Position numbers and translations under genes: made by a program. Under the pieces are notes generated by a model. It was given only the letters and a program-made list of their open reading frames with translations. It did no database searches and was not told where the DNA came from. From Bacteroidales bacterium (GTDB lineage Bacteria > Bacteroidota > Bacteroidia > Bacteroidales > Tenuifilaceae): DNA of 49,899 nt. Position 1 is the first letter of the stretch; the number at the start of each line of letters is the position of its first letter. Shown here piece by piece: positions 16,182-24,647 of this stretch. Where the stretch lies: NCBI GenBank assembly GCA_003818205.1, contig RPRQ01000035.1:1-49899 (forward strand), in the 5' to 3' direction.

Positions 16182-16934
16182 ATGAAGAAATTACTTGTAA
16201 TTGCCCTGTTCCTTGGTTGTTCGCTTTTATCGTTCAGTCAGTTTTCTAAACTGGTTGGAATTGATGAGCACCTTGGAGACACTATTCCTTTAGAATTGAC
16301 TTTCACAAACGAACAATACCAAACTGTTACGCTTGGTTCTCTTATCAACAAACCAACCATTCTATCTTTTGTGTACTTCGATTGCCCTGGGATTTGCAGC
16401 GATTACCAAGCAGGGATTTCGGACTTAATCGACCAATCTGACTTGGTTCTTGGTAAAGATTATGATATTATCACAATCAGCTTCAACTACAGGGACAACA
16501 CTGAAAGGGCTTTGGAAAAAAAGGCCAACTATATTACAAAAATAGATAAGGATGCAGCCGTCAGCTGGAGATACTTAACTGGCGATAGCGCCTCAATAAA
16601 CAAGATTTTGAGAAGTGCTGGTTATAAAATAAAGATTGCCGGACTTGACTTTGTGCATCCTTCAGCCCTAATTATGCTAAGCCCTAAAGGTAAAATCACA
16701 AGGTATTTATACGGGTTATCATACCTACCATTCGACCTCAAAATGTCGGTAATTGAAGCTCGAAAAGGAATTAGCCAACCTACCATTAATAAGGTACTCG
16801 AATTCTGCTATGCTTATGAACCTGAAGGCAGAAGATATTCTTTGGAAATCACAAAACTTGCAGGGATATTTACATTGCTTGTATTAGCAACTCTATTTAT
16901 TATTTTATTAAGAAGACGTAAGAAACAAGCATAA
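16182..16934 (+). CDS. SCO1/SenC copper chaperone for cytochrome oxidase
   Basis: The ATG at 16182 gives a proper signal peptide (MKKLLVIALFLGCSLLSFSQ); the longer open frame overlaps DoxX and lacks one. The 250-residue protein has the thioredoxin-like SCO fold with the copper/thiol motif CPGIC (C68, C72) and the conserved His in LDFVHPSALIM. A C-terminal membrane segment (about 222-243) is followed by a basic tail. It delivers copper to the CuA site of oxidase subunit II. It lies 14 bases before coxA-type subunit I. Confidence 0.9.
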   Translation: MKKLLVIALFLGCSLLSFSQFSKLVGIDEHLGDTIPLELTFTNEQYQTVTLGSLINKPTILSFVYFDCPGICSDYQAGISDLIDQSDLVLGKDYDIITISFNYRDNTERALEKKANYITKIDKDAAVSWRYLTGDSASINKILRSAGYKIKIAGLDFVHPSALIMLSPKGKITRYLYGLSYLPFDLKMSVIEARKGISQPTINKVLEFCYAYEPEGRRYSLEITKLAGIFTLLVLATLFIILLRRRKKQA

Positions 16935-16948
16935 CGAACATAGATATT

Positions 16949-18559
16949 ATGACATCGAATAACAGTGCATTGCATCCCGGAAGTTACTTAGACCAACAAG
17001 GGAAATACAAAGGAATTCTTGGCTGGCTAACATCTACCGACCATAAGAGGATAGGCATACTATATCTTATGTGCATTTTGGTCTTCTTCCTCGTTGGGGT
17101 TACTCTTGGCGGAGTAATGAAACTTGAACTTCTAAGACCTGGAGAGCAATATATTGATGCTCAAACCTATAATGGCTTTTTTACAGTTCACGGTGTAATC
17201 ATGATATTCATGGTTGTAATACCTGGATTGGCTGCCGTATTTGGGAATTTCTTTCTACCCATTATGATTGGTGCAAAGGATGTTGCCTTCCCTCGCCTTA
17301 ACCTTTTCTCATGGTATATATACCTTGTTGGTTCAGGAATAGCAGTCCTATCACAATTTGGAGGTAATGGAGCACCTGACACTGGCTGGACTTTTTATGC
17401 ACCTTACAGTATCGATTCAAATACCAATGTTACTACTGCTGTTCTAGCTGCATTTGTTCTAGGATTCTCTTCCATTCTAACCGGATTAAACTTTATTGTA
17501 ACCATTCATCGGATGAGAGCAAAGGGGATGACTTGGTTTAAGATGCCCCTTTTCCCTTGGTCATTATACGCAACAGCATGGATTCAGGTACTTGCAACTC
17601 CTATTGTTGGGATTACACTGTTAATGGTAATTGCTGAAAGAACTTTCAGAATCGGTTTCTTCGACCCCTCGCTGGGAGGCGACCCAATTCTTTATCAGCA
17701 TCTATTCTGGATTTACTCCCACCCTGCTGTTTACATTATGATACTGCCGGCCATGGGGGTCGTAACTGAAATAATTCCAACATTTTGTCAACGGAAAGTT
17801 TTCGGATACCAAGCCATTGTACTATCAAGTCTGGCAATTGCTGGGGTTGGATATCTTGTATGGGGACATCATATGTTTACCTCAGGGATGAGCGATTTCT
17901 CAAGAATGGCATTCTCCTTCTTAACATTTGTGGTAGCAATTCCAAGTGCAATCAAGGTTTTTAACTGGATTGCGACCATGTACAAGGGCTCAATCCGGAT
18001 AAATACAACCTTTCTCTATACTCTATCGTTTGTTTTTCAATTTATGATTGGTGGGTTAACAGGTTTAACGCTAGGTTCATTAGCAACTAACATTCACGTT
18101 CACGATACTTACTACGTTGTTGCTCACTTCCACTATATTGTATTTGGAGGAATGGGATTCGCTTTCTTTGCTGCTATCCACTATTGGTTTCCTAAGATGT
18201 TTGGCAGGATGTACAACGAGAAGCTTGGTAAAATTGGTTGGGCAATCGTATTTTCTGGGTTTACACTACTCTACTTCCCGATGTTTGTTTTAGGTCTACA
18301 AGGGATGCCTCGGAGATATTTTGACTATTTACCGGAGTATTCAGTAGGTCATTTTATATCATCAATTGGCGGATTTGTCCTAATTTTCGGTATAATAATA
18401 ATGGTATTCAACCTTATCCGGTCTGCCAGAAAAGGAGAACTTGCCCCTGCAAATCCATGGGATGGAAAAACCCTAGAGTGGACTATCGCCTCACCCCCAC
18501 CACTCGAGAATTTCGATAATGATGTTGTAGTAACTGAGCACCCATACGATTACAAATAA
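16949..18559 (+). CDS. ctaD: Cytochrome c oxidase subunit I (caa3, A2 type)
   Basis: This is the catalytic haem-copper subunit, with 536 residues and about 12 membrane segments. The CuB region is present as FWIYSHPAVYI and VWGHHMFTSG, and the haem ligands of HVHDTYYVVAHFHYI are intact. In A1-type oxidases the first motif is GHPEVY with the D-channel Glu; here it is YSHPAVY, the arrangement of A2-type oxidases such as that of Thermus. It is the first of four oxidase subunit genes in order I-III-IV-II and is followed by subunit III after 11 bases. Confidence 0.95.
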   Translation: MTSNNSALHPGSYLDQQGKYKGILGWLTSTDHKRIGILYLMCILVFFLVGVTLGGVMKLELLRPGEQYIDAQTYNGFFTVHGVIMIFMVVIPGLAAVFGNFFLPIMIGAKDVAFPRLNLFSWYIYLVGSGIAVLSQFGGNGAPDTGWTFYAPYSIDSNTNVTTAVLAAFVLGFSSILTGLNFIVTIHRMRAKGMTWFKMPLFPWSLYATAWIQVLATPIVGITLLMVIAERTFRIGFFDPSLGGDPILYQHLFWIYSHPAVYIMILPAMGVVTEIIPTFCQRKVFGYQAIVLSSLAIAGVGYLVWGHHMFTSGMSDFSRMAFSFLTFVVAIPSAIKVFNWIATMYKGSIRINTTFLYTLSFVFQFMIGGLTGLTLGSLATNIHVHDTYYVVAHFHYIVFGGMGFAFFAAIHYWFPKMFGRMYNEKLGKIGWAIVFSGFTLLYFPMFVLGLQGMPRRYFDYLPEYSVGHFISSIGGFVLIFGIIIMVFNLIRSARKGELAPANPWDGKTLEWTIASPPPLENFDNDVVVTEHPYDYK

Positions 18560-18570
18560 TCCCACAAACT

Positions 18571-19188
18571 ATGGAGCATAACACTTCAATAGAACACGAA
18601 CACCGAGACGACATGGGCTCAAAAATGGGCATGTGGATTTTCATCTTTACTGAATTACTCCTTTTTGGAGGGCTTTTCTTAGTCTATGCAGTGATGAGAG
18701 CAAAATTCTTTGAGGATTTTCATATAGCGGCTCACCAACTCAATGTATTCATTGGTGCTGTAAATACTATAGTGCTTTTGGTTAGCAGTATGACCATTGC
18801 CATGTCCATAACTGCTATTCAAAAGAATGATAAGCGATTAGCTCTTATTCTACTATCGATAACAATCACGCTTGCCTTTGTTTTTATGGTTAATAAGTAT
18901 TTTGAATGGGGAGGCAAGATTCATCATCAGCTTTACCCCGGTTCAGAAATTGTGCTCACCCTTAAACATGGACAAGTATTGTTTTTTAGTTTATACTATT
19001 TCATGACCGGACTACATGGACTACATATTCTTATTGGGATGACATTAATCGGCTATGTAATGTACCAAATCAAAACCGATAAGATAAAATCCAATAATTA
19101 TCAAATACTGGAAAATGCTGGTCTGTATTGGCATTTGGTTGACTTGATTTGGATTTTCCTTTTCCCTCTTTTATATCTTATAACTTAA
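18571..19188 (+). CDS. ctaE: Cytochrome c oxidase subunit III
   Basis: The 205-residue protein has five membrane segments. Subunit III hallmarks are MGMWIFIFTELLLFGGLF near the start, GQVLFFSLYYFMTGLHGLHILIG in the middle and YWHLVDLIWIFLFPLLYL at the end. The length is that of the five-helix form usual in caa3/bo3 enzymes. It stands between subunits I and IV. Confidence 0.94.
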   Translation: MEHNTSIEHEHRDDMGSKMGMWIFIFTELLLFGGLFLVYAVMRAKFFEDFHIAAHQLNVFIGAVNTIVLLVSSMTIAMSITAIQKNDKRLALILLSITITLAFVFMVNKYFEWGGKIHHQLYPGSEIVLTLKHGQVLFFSLYYFMTGLHGLHILIGMTLIGYVMYQIKTDKIKSNNYQILENAGLYWHLVDLIWIFLFPLLYLIT

Positions 19189-19201
19189 AAAGTTGGATGA
19201 A

Positions 19202-19486
19202 ATGCAACACGAAAATACGCATATAACAAGCTATCGGGCACATGGAGTAATTTTAGTTTTACTCCTATTCCTAACAGCAATTACAATAACCGTTACTTGG
19301 TTTGATGCTGGCTCATTAAGCGTTGGAGTAGCCATGTTTGTAGCCAGTATAAAGGCATCACTTGTTCTTCTATACTTTATGCATCTAAAGTTTGACCAAT
19401 TGGTATTCAAAGTATTTGCAGCTGTGGCATTTCTGCTACTTGCTGTAGTATTTATAATTACATTTTTTGATTATCTGTTTAGGTAA
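19202..19486 (+). CDS. Cytochrome c oxidase subunit IV (caa3 type)
   Basis: The ATG at 19202 is preferred over an in-frame TTG at 19193. The 94-residue protein has three membrane segments and contains VAMFVASIKASLVLLYFMHLKFD, the signature of prokaryotic oxidase subunit IV (positions roughly 42-64). It stabilises the oxidase complex. The gap between it and subunit II (226 bases) has been widened by repeat copy C. Confidence 0.88.
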   Translation: MQHENTHITSYRAHGVILVLLLFLTAITITVTWFDAGSLSVGVAMFVASIKASLVLLYFMHLKFDQLVFKVFAAVAFLLLAVVFIITFFDYLFR

Positions 19487-19510
19487 TGGGGATTCAACCG
19501 CGGAGAATGT

Positions 19511-19648
19511 TGGAATGATGGAAGAATGGAATATTGGAATGGTGGAATGGTGGAATATTGGAGAATTGGAGTGATGGGAGAATGGATGTATGGTATCTTG
19601 GAAAATAAAAGTTAGCACTACCCATCATTCCAACATTCCATTATTCCA
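19511..19648 (+). repeat. Inverted-repeat element family 1, copy C (core only)
   Basis: TGGAATGATGG-type units are repeated about six times, then AAAAGTTAGCACTACCC and CATCATTCCAACATTCC follow. This matches the core of copies A and B, but neither terminal ACGTSAG sequence is present. It lies between subunits IV and II of the oxidase. Confidence 0.65.
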
Positions 19649-19712
19649 AATCAAAATATTAGTTTACAAGTAAGTTATATTAATACATAAAGCAACTTAA
19701 ATTCAAGGAACT

Positions 19713-20636
19713 ATGTTCGAAGGAGCATCAAATTTCGCTAAAGGGGTAGATGGAGCATTTCTATTCATACTTGCTATCTCATTTTTCTTTCTTATAGGTC
19801 TTTCAGCTGTGATGATTTGGTTTATGATTCGATATAACCGAAAAAAACACCCAAAGGCTGAGCAAATCAAGGACAATATGAAGCTTGAAGTAGCATGGAC
19901 CATTATTCCATTCCTTATCGTAATGCTAATGTTTTACTACGGCTATGTAGTTTTTAAGCCCATGCGAATTGTTCCTAAAGATGCTATGGAGGTAAATGTT
20001 ACCGGGATGATGTGGAGCTGGAAATTTGAGTACGCAAACGGAAAAATAACCAATGAACTAGTTCTCCCAGTAGGCAAAGCTGTGAAGTTAAACCTTTTTT
20101 CTCCTGATGTTATCCATAGCCTTTATATTCCAGCCTTTAGAATAAAAGAAGATTTAGTGCCTGGAAAAGAGAATTACATGTGGTTTATCCCGAACATTGA
20201 GGGCTCTTACGAAATTCTATGCGCTGAATATTGTGGCCTTCGCCACTCATTCATGGAGGCAAAAACACGAATTGTAACTGACGAAGAGTTTCAAAAATGG
20301 CTTGCTGAACCAACCCCTATTGCTGAAGAGGATAAGGGACTCGCAATTCTTCAGAACAATGCATGTATAAGCTGTCATTCACTAGATGGCTCAAAATTGG
20401 TTGGACCCACGTTTAAAGGGCTATTTGGCACAGAACGTACGGTTATAGAGGCAGGGAAAGAGAGAATAGTAGTTGCCGACTCAGCTTATATCAAAAGGGC
20501 TATTCTTGAACCCGATAAAGAGATTGTAAAAGGCTATAACCCTGGCATGATGAGAGCCTACGATAAAGTAATTACTGCCGATGACATTAAATCAATAATT
20601 GCTTACTTTGAAAGTCAATCTAAACTCCCAAAATAA
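19713..20636 (+). CDS. ctaC: Cytochrome c oxidase subunit II with fused cytochrome c (caa3)
   Basis: The 307-residue protein has two N-terminal membrane segments (about 15-40 and 60-82). A cupredoxin CuA domain follows with ligands H135, C170, E172, C174, H178 and M181 (CAEYCGLRHSFM). A C-terminal class I cytochrome c domain carries haem motif CISCH (C218, C221, H222) and a Met in YNPGMM. The fused cytochrome makes this a caa3 oxidase, which can receive electrons from the upstream membrane cytochrome c. No cleavable signal is obvious. Its end overlaps the likely ctaB start. Confidence 0.95.
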   Translation: MFEGASNFAKGVDGAFLFILAISFFFLIGLSAVMIWFMIRYNRKKHPKAEQIKDNMKLEVAWTIIPFLIVMLMFYYGYVVFKPMRIVPKDAMEVNVTGMMWSWKFEYANGKITNELVLPVGKAVKLNLFSPDVIHSLYIPAFRIKEDLVPGKENYMWFIPNIEGSYEILCAEYCGLRHSFMEAKTRIVTDEEFQKWLAEPTPIAEEDKGLAILQNNACISCHSLDGSKLVGPTFKGLFGTERTVIEAGKERIVVADSAYIKRAILEPDKEIVKGYNPGMMRAYDKVITADDIKSIIAYFESQSKLPK

Positions 20637-21513
20637 CAATTCAAATATCACATTTCTGCAGAGGGTTAAAGATGTTGTATCACTTTCAAAGCTGATAATC
20701 TCAGCCTCTGTTACCTTTACAACGCTCTCAGGGTATGTAATAACAAAAAACACGATTGATTCATCAATCGTTCCTTTACTGATTGGTGTTTTTCTATTGG
20801 CAGCAGGAGCCTCTGCCATTAATCATATTATTGAGCATAAAACCGATGCATTAATGTCGAGAACCAAGAATCGACCGATACCTTCGGGCAGAATGTCGAT
20901 TTTGCAGGCAGAAATATGGACTTTGATATTTCTACTCTTTGGGACAATAATCCTGTTAATATATACCAACTCTTCGTGTGTATTACTCGGATTGATTAAT
21001 GTTCTCTGGTATAATCTGGTTTATACCCCTTTAAAAAAGATTAGTATTTGGGCACTATTCGCAGGAACTATAACTGGTATAATCCCTTTCTTCATGGGAA
21101 CAGTAGCTGCAACCAATCAAGCACCTGATGCACCACTCTATTTTATTGGGCTTTACATGTTTCTATGGCAGATTCCACATTTTCTATTGCTGATATGCAA
21201 GTACGGATTAGAGTATGAGCAGGCTGGGCTGGCCTCGGTCACACAAAAAACCACGGTGGATAAAATCCTTTTAATTTCTTACACATGGATGATTGCAAGC
21301 TGCATTGTATCGCTTTTTCTCCCACTATTTGGAATCACTCATCATTTAACCTCAGGGATAATAATACTTGTAATATCAACTTTAGTTTTCATGTTTATCA
21401 TTTATCAGCTAGTCAGCAAAAACAGAAAACAGGATTACCGAACTCCTTTCATTGTTACAAATCTGATGCAAAGTGGATTTATGTTTACATTGGTGTTGGA
21501 CAGCCTGTTTTAA
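20599..21513 (+). CDS. ctaB: Protohaem IX farnesyltransferase (haem O synthase)
   Basis: This UbiA-family membrane prenyltransferase converts haem b to haem O, the first step to haem A. The protein is about 300 residues with multiple membrane segments. The prenyl-diphosphate motif region NHIIEHKTDALMSRTKNRP carries the Asp at the second site and RTKNRPIPSG after it; the first acidic position is Glu. No ATG lies near the start. The TTG at 20599 (or 20608) overlaps ctaC by about 30-38 bases, implying translational coupling, so the exact start is uncertain. Haem A synthase (CtaA) is not in the window. Confidence 0.9.
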   Translation: MLTLKVNLNSQNNNSNITFLQRVKDVVSLSKLIISASVTFTTLSGYVITKNTIDSSIVPLLIGVFLLAAGASAINHIIEHKTDALMSRTKNRPIPSGRMSILQAEIWTLIFLLFGTIILLIYTNSSCVLLGLINVLWYNLVYTPLKKISIWALFAGTITGIIPFFMGTVAATNQAPDAPLYFIGLYMFLWQIPHFLLLICKYGLEYEQAGLASVTQKTTVDKILLISYTWMIASCIVSLFLPLFGITHHLTSGIIILVISTLVFMFIIYQLVSKNRKQDYRTPFIVTNLMQSGFMFTLVLDSLF

Positions 21514-21629
21514 ACACAGAGGCACGGAGGCACAGAACATTAAATTTCAATTTACAATTGGCTAATTGGTTAATTGGCATATTGTCTCATTGCCTCATTT
21601 TCAAATTCTCAAATTGGCTAATTGTCAAA
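21514..21629. repeat. AT-rich low-complexity intergenic repeat
   Basis: The opening CACAGAGGCACGGAGGCACAG belongs to the CACGGAG-type dispersed repeat vocabulary seen at 6291, 24611, 32953 and 36432. It is followed by tandem-like AATTGGCTAATTG / CAAATTCTCAAATTGG units. No gene is present; it separates convergent ctaB and the SBF-like transporter. Confidence 0.5.
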
Positions 21630-22658
21630 TTAATCAATTTTCAAATTCCCTCCCTCTTTCCTCGCCATACTTTGGGCTATAATACTCGCCGCCATTAGCT
21701 GTAGTGCATGATACATCATTAATGGTAAAAGAATAATTCCTGCGGCAGCAGCATTGGGGAATAGCACCTTCGACATAACGGTTCCGTGTATCAACGATTT
21801 TTTCGAACCACAAAAAACGGCAGTAATACTATCTTCCCGATTAAAACGCATAAACCTACTAATAACTGAGATGATTCCATAAACAAAAAAGAAAAGGGCA
21901 ATCATACACAAACCGAGTATCAGAATATCGGAAACGCTATGCTCGCTAAACATATTTTTTGCAAACGACTCACAGAAAGCAGTATAAATGATAAGCAGAA
22001 TAACACTCTGGTCGAAGTAACGCATCTTTTTTCGATGCTTATCGGCAAAAGCACCGAACTTAAAATGCAAAAAGATACCTAACAATACAGGCACCAATAC
22101 CTGAATTATTAATTTAATTACAACATCCGTTAAATCAAATCCCTGAGAGCTTGTGGCAAGCACAATACCCATCCATAGCGGAGTAATAAAAACGCCAATC
22201 AACGCTGATATACTAGCATTGAATATTGCAGCAGGGATATTTCCCCCCGCAATTGAAACCATTACTACAGATGACGAAACTGTAGATGGTAAAGCAGCAA
22301 TGTAAAATGCTCCCAACCAAAATAGTTCATTCCCATTCGTGCCGAATAGTTTCATCAATACTAGCATTAAAACGGGGAATAAAACAAAGGTTGAAAGTTG
22401 AACAACAGTATGTAATCGCCAATTGCTTAAGCCTTCACGTAGTTTCTCTGGGCTTAATCGTAAACCGTAAAAAAAGAAAATTAACGAAACGCCATAACCA
22501 GCAATGCTTTTCAACGAAAAAAGTCCCTTTTGAATACCGATACTTGGCCAAATAGAGGCAAGAATTATCATACCTATAATGGCCAGGATAAACCAATCAA
22601 GGCCAGCCTTTAAGGCTAGCGAACGAAAACCTTTCCAAAAGACAACAATCTTAACCAT
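21630..22658 (-). CDS. Bile acid:sodium symporter family (SBF-like) transporter
   Basis: The 342-residue protein has about ten membrane segments. Family hallmarks are FFFYGLRLSPEKLREGLSNW near the start, AALPSTVSSSVVMVSIAGGN in the middle (the crossover motif) and CGSKKSLIHGTVMSKVLF near the end. It matches the SBF-like/YfeH group rather than true ileal bile-acid carriers, and its substrate is unknown. It forms a minus-strand group with the DUF202 protein (14-base gap) and a methyltransferase upstream. Confidence 0.85.
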   Translation of the reverse strand: MVKIVVFWKGFRSLALKAGLDWFILAIIGMIILASIWPSIGIQKGLFSLKSIAGYGVSLIFFFYGLRLSPEKLREGLSNWRLHTVVQLSTFVLFPVLMLVLMKLFGTNGNELFWLGAFYIAALPSTVSSSVVMVSIAGGNIPAAIFNASISALIGVFITPLWMGIVLATSSQGFDLTDVVIKLIIQVLVPVLLGIFLHFKFGAFADKHRKKMRYFDQSVILLIIYTAFCESFAKNMFSEHSVSDILILGLCMIALFFFVYGIISVISRFMRFNREDSITAVFCGSKKSLIHGTVMSKVLFPNAAAAGIILLPLMMYHALQLMAASIIAQSMARKEGGNLKID

Positions 22659-22672
22659 AAATAAATGGAATG

Positions 22673-22963
22673 TTAGGATGTAAACTGAGAATCATACAAT
22701 TTTTTCACAATGAAATTCTTGGCAATCCTCCTTCTCATTCTAAAAAACCTTATGATGCCAATTGTTAAGACCAAGGGAGATATGGACAGCAAAACAATTC
22801 CAAGCAGATTGATCTCCTTTAAGAAATCGAGTTTGATTATAGCAAAACCCGAGCTAACAAGGATGATAACCGTTCGGGAGTAAGCCAGTAATGTGCGTTC
22901 GTTAGCAAGGTTAGTCCGTTCAATGGCTAGATAATCGGTTGTGGTTAGGTTATCGTTATTCAT
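22673..22963 (-). CDS. DUF202 membrane protein
   Basis: The ATG at 22963 is chosen over a TTG two codons upstream. The 96-residue protein has the DUF202 signature LAIERTNLANERTLLAYSRT followed by two membrane segments (about 30-48 and 56-75) and a basic tail. The function of the family is not known. It overlaps the end of the upstream methyltransferase gene by 8 bases, so the two are probably co-expressed. Confidence 0.85.
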   Translation of the reverse strand: MNNDNLTTTDYLAIERTNLANERTLLAYSRTVIILVSSGFAIIKLDFLKEINLLGIVLLSISPLVLTIGIIRFFRMRRRIAKNFIVKKLYDSQFTS

Positions 22964-23948
22964 AATCAAGGCTCATTTTTTTTGATTGGTAAATCCCGAA
23001 TACAAAGTTACCATCATTTCCTTTTAAGTAATCGTCTTCAATTTGAAAAACCTTATCAAGAATGACATTCGTTTCGCTATTATCATTTAAAAAGTTATGC
23101 GAAATATCCTTAAAAAGCCACATCAGCAAATCGCCGCCTAGCTTTTTTTCCTCAACAACATCAAACCCATTTCTAATTGACGGTATTATTCTACTAGATT
23201 CCACGGCTTCGGATGGGTCTGTAATTATCATTCGTAAAACACCTGATCCTGAAACCCTGTTCTTATAAGTATTTGTAATAAATCTTTTCCTATATTTTTC
23301 GGGTATTTCGTTCAATATAATTCTATTAATCACATTCAGAGGTGTCCTCTTTATCTGCAAACGATTGGGTCCAACGTATTCATTTATAATCAGAAACCCA
23401 TCGTCCTTAAGTCCAATTCTGACTTTTGCTAGCAGTTCTGGTATATTCTTGAAATGATGTAAAGACGAGTGAAACAAAATAATATTGTAAGTATTCGGTG
23501 GAATTATGAGATCATTTACATCCGAAGTCTCAAACTCCATATTAGCTAATCCTTGTTCCTGTGCTTTCTGCTTAGCTTTATCTATGATATTTTCCGAAAA
23601 ATCAACACATTTGACAGACCGAAAACAGGAATGCTTAGCAAACAGCATTTCATGACTACAGATTCCACTTCCTAATGATAATAGGCTCAAACCATTTTTT
23701 CCATTCAAGTACTTTCTTACCACATATTCTTCGTAAGAAATACTATCATCACCAGATATTAGCATATTCCATCGCTGTCGAACCCTAGGAATTATCCAAT
23801 AATTAGCAGAATCGTTGCCAATAGTATTAAAAGTAGATTTTGTTCTTTGCTTTTTTGAAAAAGAGAGTTTTGTAAAAAGGTATCGAAACCCCCGATGATA
23901 AACCTTTACGTAGGTTTCAATAACATCATCAAAGGTTATTAAACTCAT
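22956..23948 (-). CDS. Class I SAM-dependent methyltransferase
   Basis: The 330-residue protein has motif I LLSLGSGICSHE (about 94-105), an acidic motif II VKCVDFSENIIDKAK and a motif IV-like region NIILFHSSLHHF. The Rossmann methyltransferase domain covers about 85-230. The N-terminal 80 residues and C-terminal 90 residues are not recognised and may recognise the substrate. The substrate is unknown. It is translationally coupled to the DUF202 gene. Confidence 0.8.
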   Translation of the reverse strand: MSLITFDDVIETYVKVYHRGFRYLFTKLSFSKKQRTKSTFNTIGNDSANYWIIPRVRQRWNMLISGDDSISYEEYVVRKYLNGKNGLSLLSLGSGICSHEMLFAKHSCFRSVKCVDFSENIIDKAKQKAQEQGLANMEFETSDVNDLIIPPNTYNIILFHSSLHHFKNIPELLAKVRIGLKDDGFLIINEYVGPNRLQIKRTPLNVINRIILNEIPEKYRKRFITNTYKNRVSGSGVLRMIITDPSEAVESSRIIPSIRNGFDVVEEKKLGGDLLMWLFKDISHNFLNDNSETNVILDKVFQIEDDYLKGNDGNFVFGIYQSKKMSLDYE

Positions 23949-24083
23949 ATTTTAGTTTTATTATCGATCTATAAAATATTCTGTTGCCAAAGATAATATT
24001 TTTACATTTCAATAAACAGACCAAACAATAGACCCCCATTACCAATAGTAACGAGGGTTTTAATGATTTAATACTATGGTATA

Positions 24084-24473
24084 TTACTTTGTTGAAGCAA
24101 TAACGCTAAACCTAGGGGGATTGGCAATGGTTTTTTTCACTTTGCAAAGCTCCGCTACGTTAATAACCGCATCCCTATACCTCTCGGGAAAATCAGCGGG
24201 TAGCTGAATGTCAATACTAATATCGGTAGGCAAGCCCGTTGCTCGATCGTAATTAGCCGTTTGTACAATCCTGATATTCTCTGACGAAAGCCCACGCTGA
24301 TCGCAAAACGATTTCACGTAAATACCCGCACAGGTACCGATTGATGCAAAAAAAAGTTCAAATGGCGAAGGTGCTGTATTTGTTCCTCCACCCATTATAG
24401 GTTGATCAGTCCTAATCTGATGACCATTAATATGTGCGGTTATCACTTTACCGCCATCAAATGTTACTTCCAT
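24084..24473 (-). CDS. OsmC/Ohr family peroxide-detoxifying protein
   Basis: The 129-residue protein has the OsmC fold and two conserved Cys in standard settings: C48 in FASIGTCAGIYV and C110 in AELCKVKKT. These are the probable peroxidatic and resolving residues for reducing organic hydroperoxides. MGGGTNTAPSPFELFF precedes the first Cys as usual. It stands alone between two methyltransferase genes and ends at a weak hairpin (24033-24060). Confidence 0.9.
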   Translation of the reverse strand: MEVTFDGGKVITAHINGHQIRTDQPIMGGGTNTAPSPFELFFASIGTCAGIYVKSFCDQRGLSSENIRIVQTANYDRATGLPTDISIDIQLPADFPERYRDAVINVAELCKVKKTIANPPRFSVIASTK

Positions 24474-24565
24474 AAATGATTATTTACTGTTTTAACTATT
24501 TATAATTCAACTATTAAACTTATCAAGGTTATTATTCTGTGGTCAATGAAACATGCCTCTTTGAT

Positions 24566-24632
24566 CTCCCTGCCTACCCTGCCTACCGGCAGGCAGGCGG
24601 CAGGCAGGCGTGTCTCCGTGGTGGGAAGTTAC
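24566..24632. repeat. GC-rich palindrome next to family 2 repeat end
   Basis: It holds CCTGCCTACCGGCAGGCAGG and neighbours, then GTGTCTCCGTGGT and GGGAAGTTAC, the reverse of the family 2 end (GTAACT...ACCACGGAGACAC). Related GC-rich palindromes occur at 36450 and 48964. Confidence 0.6.
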
Positions 24633-24647
24633 AAACTTTGCAGCAAA

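Noticed and set aside
19436-19618. 60-residue open frame rich in His and Ser
   Set aside because: It is the complement of the minisatellite core of copy C and overlaps subunit IV.
24030-24064. Terminator after the osmC gene
   Set aside because: ACCCCCATTACC/AGTAACGAGGGT can pair, but the T run is on the plus strand, where no gene ends; support for the minus-strand gene is weak.
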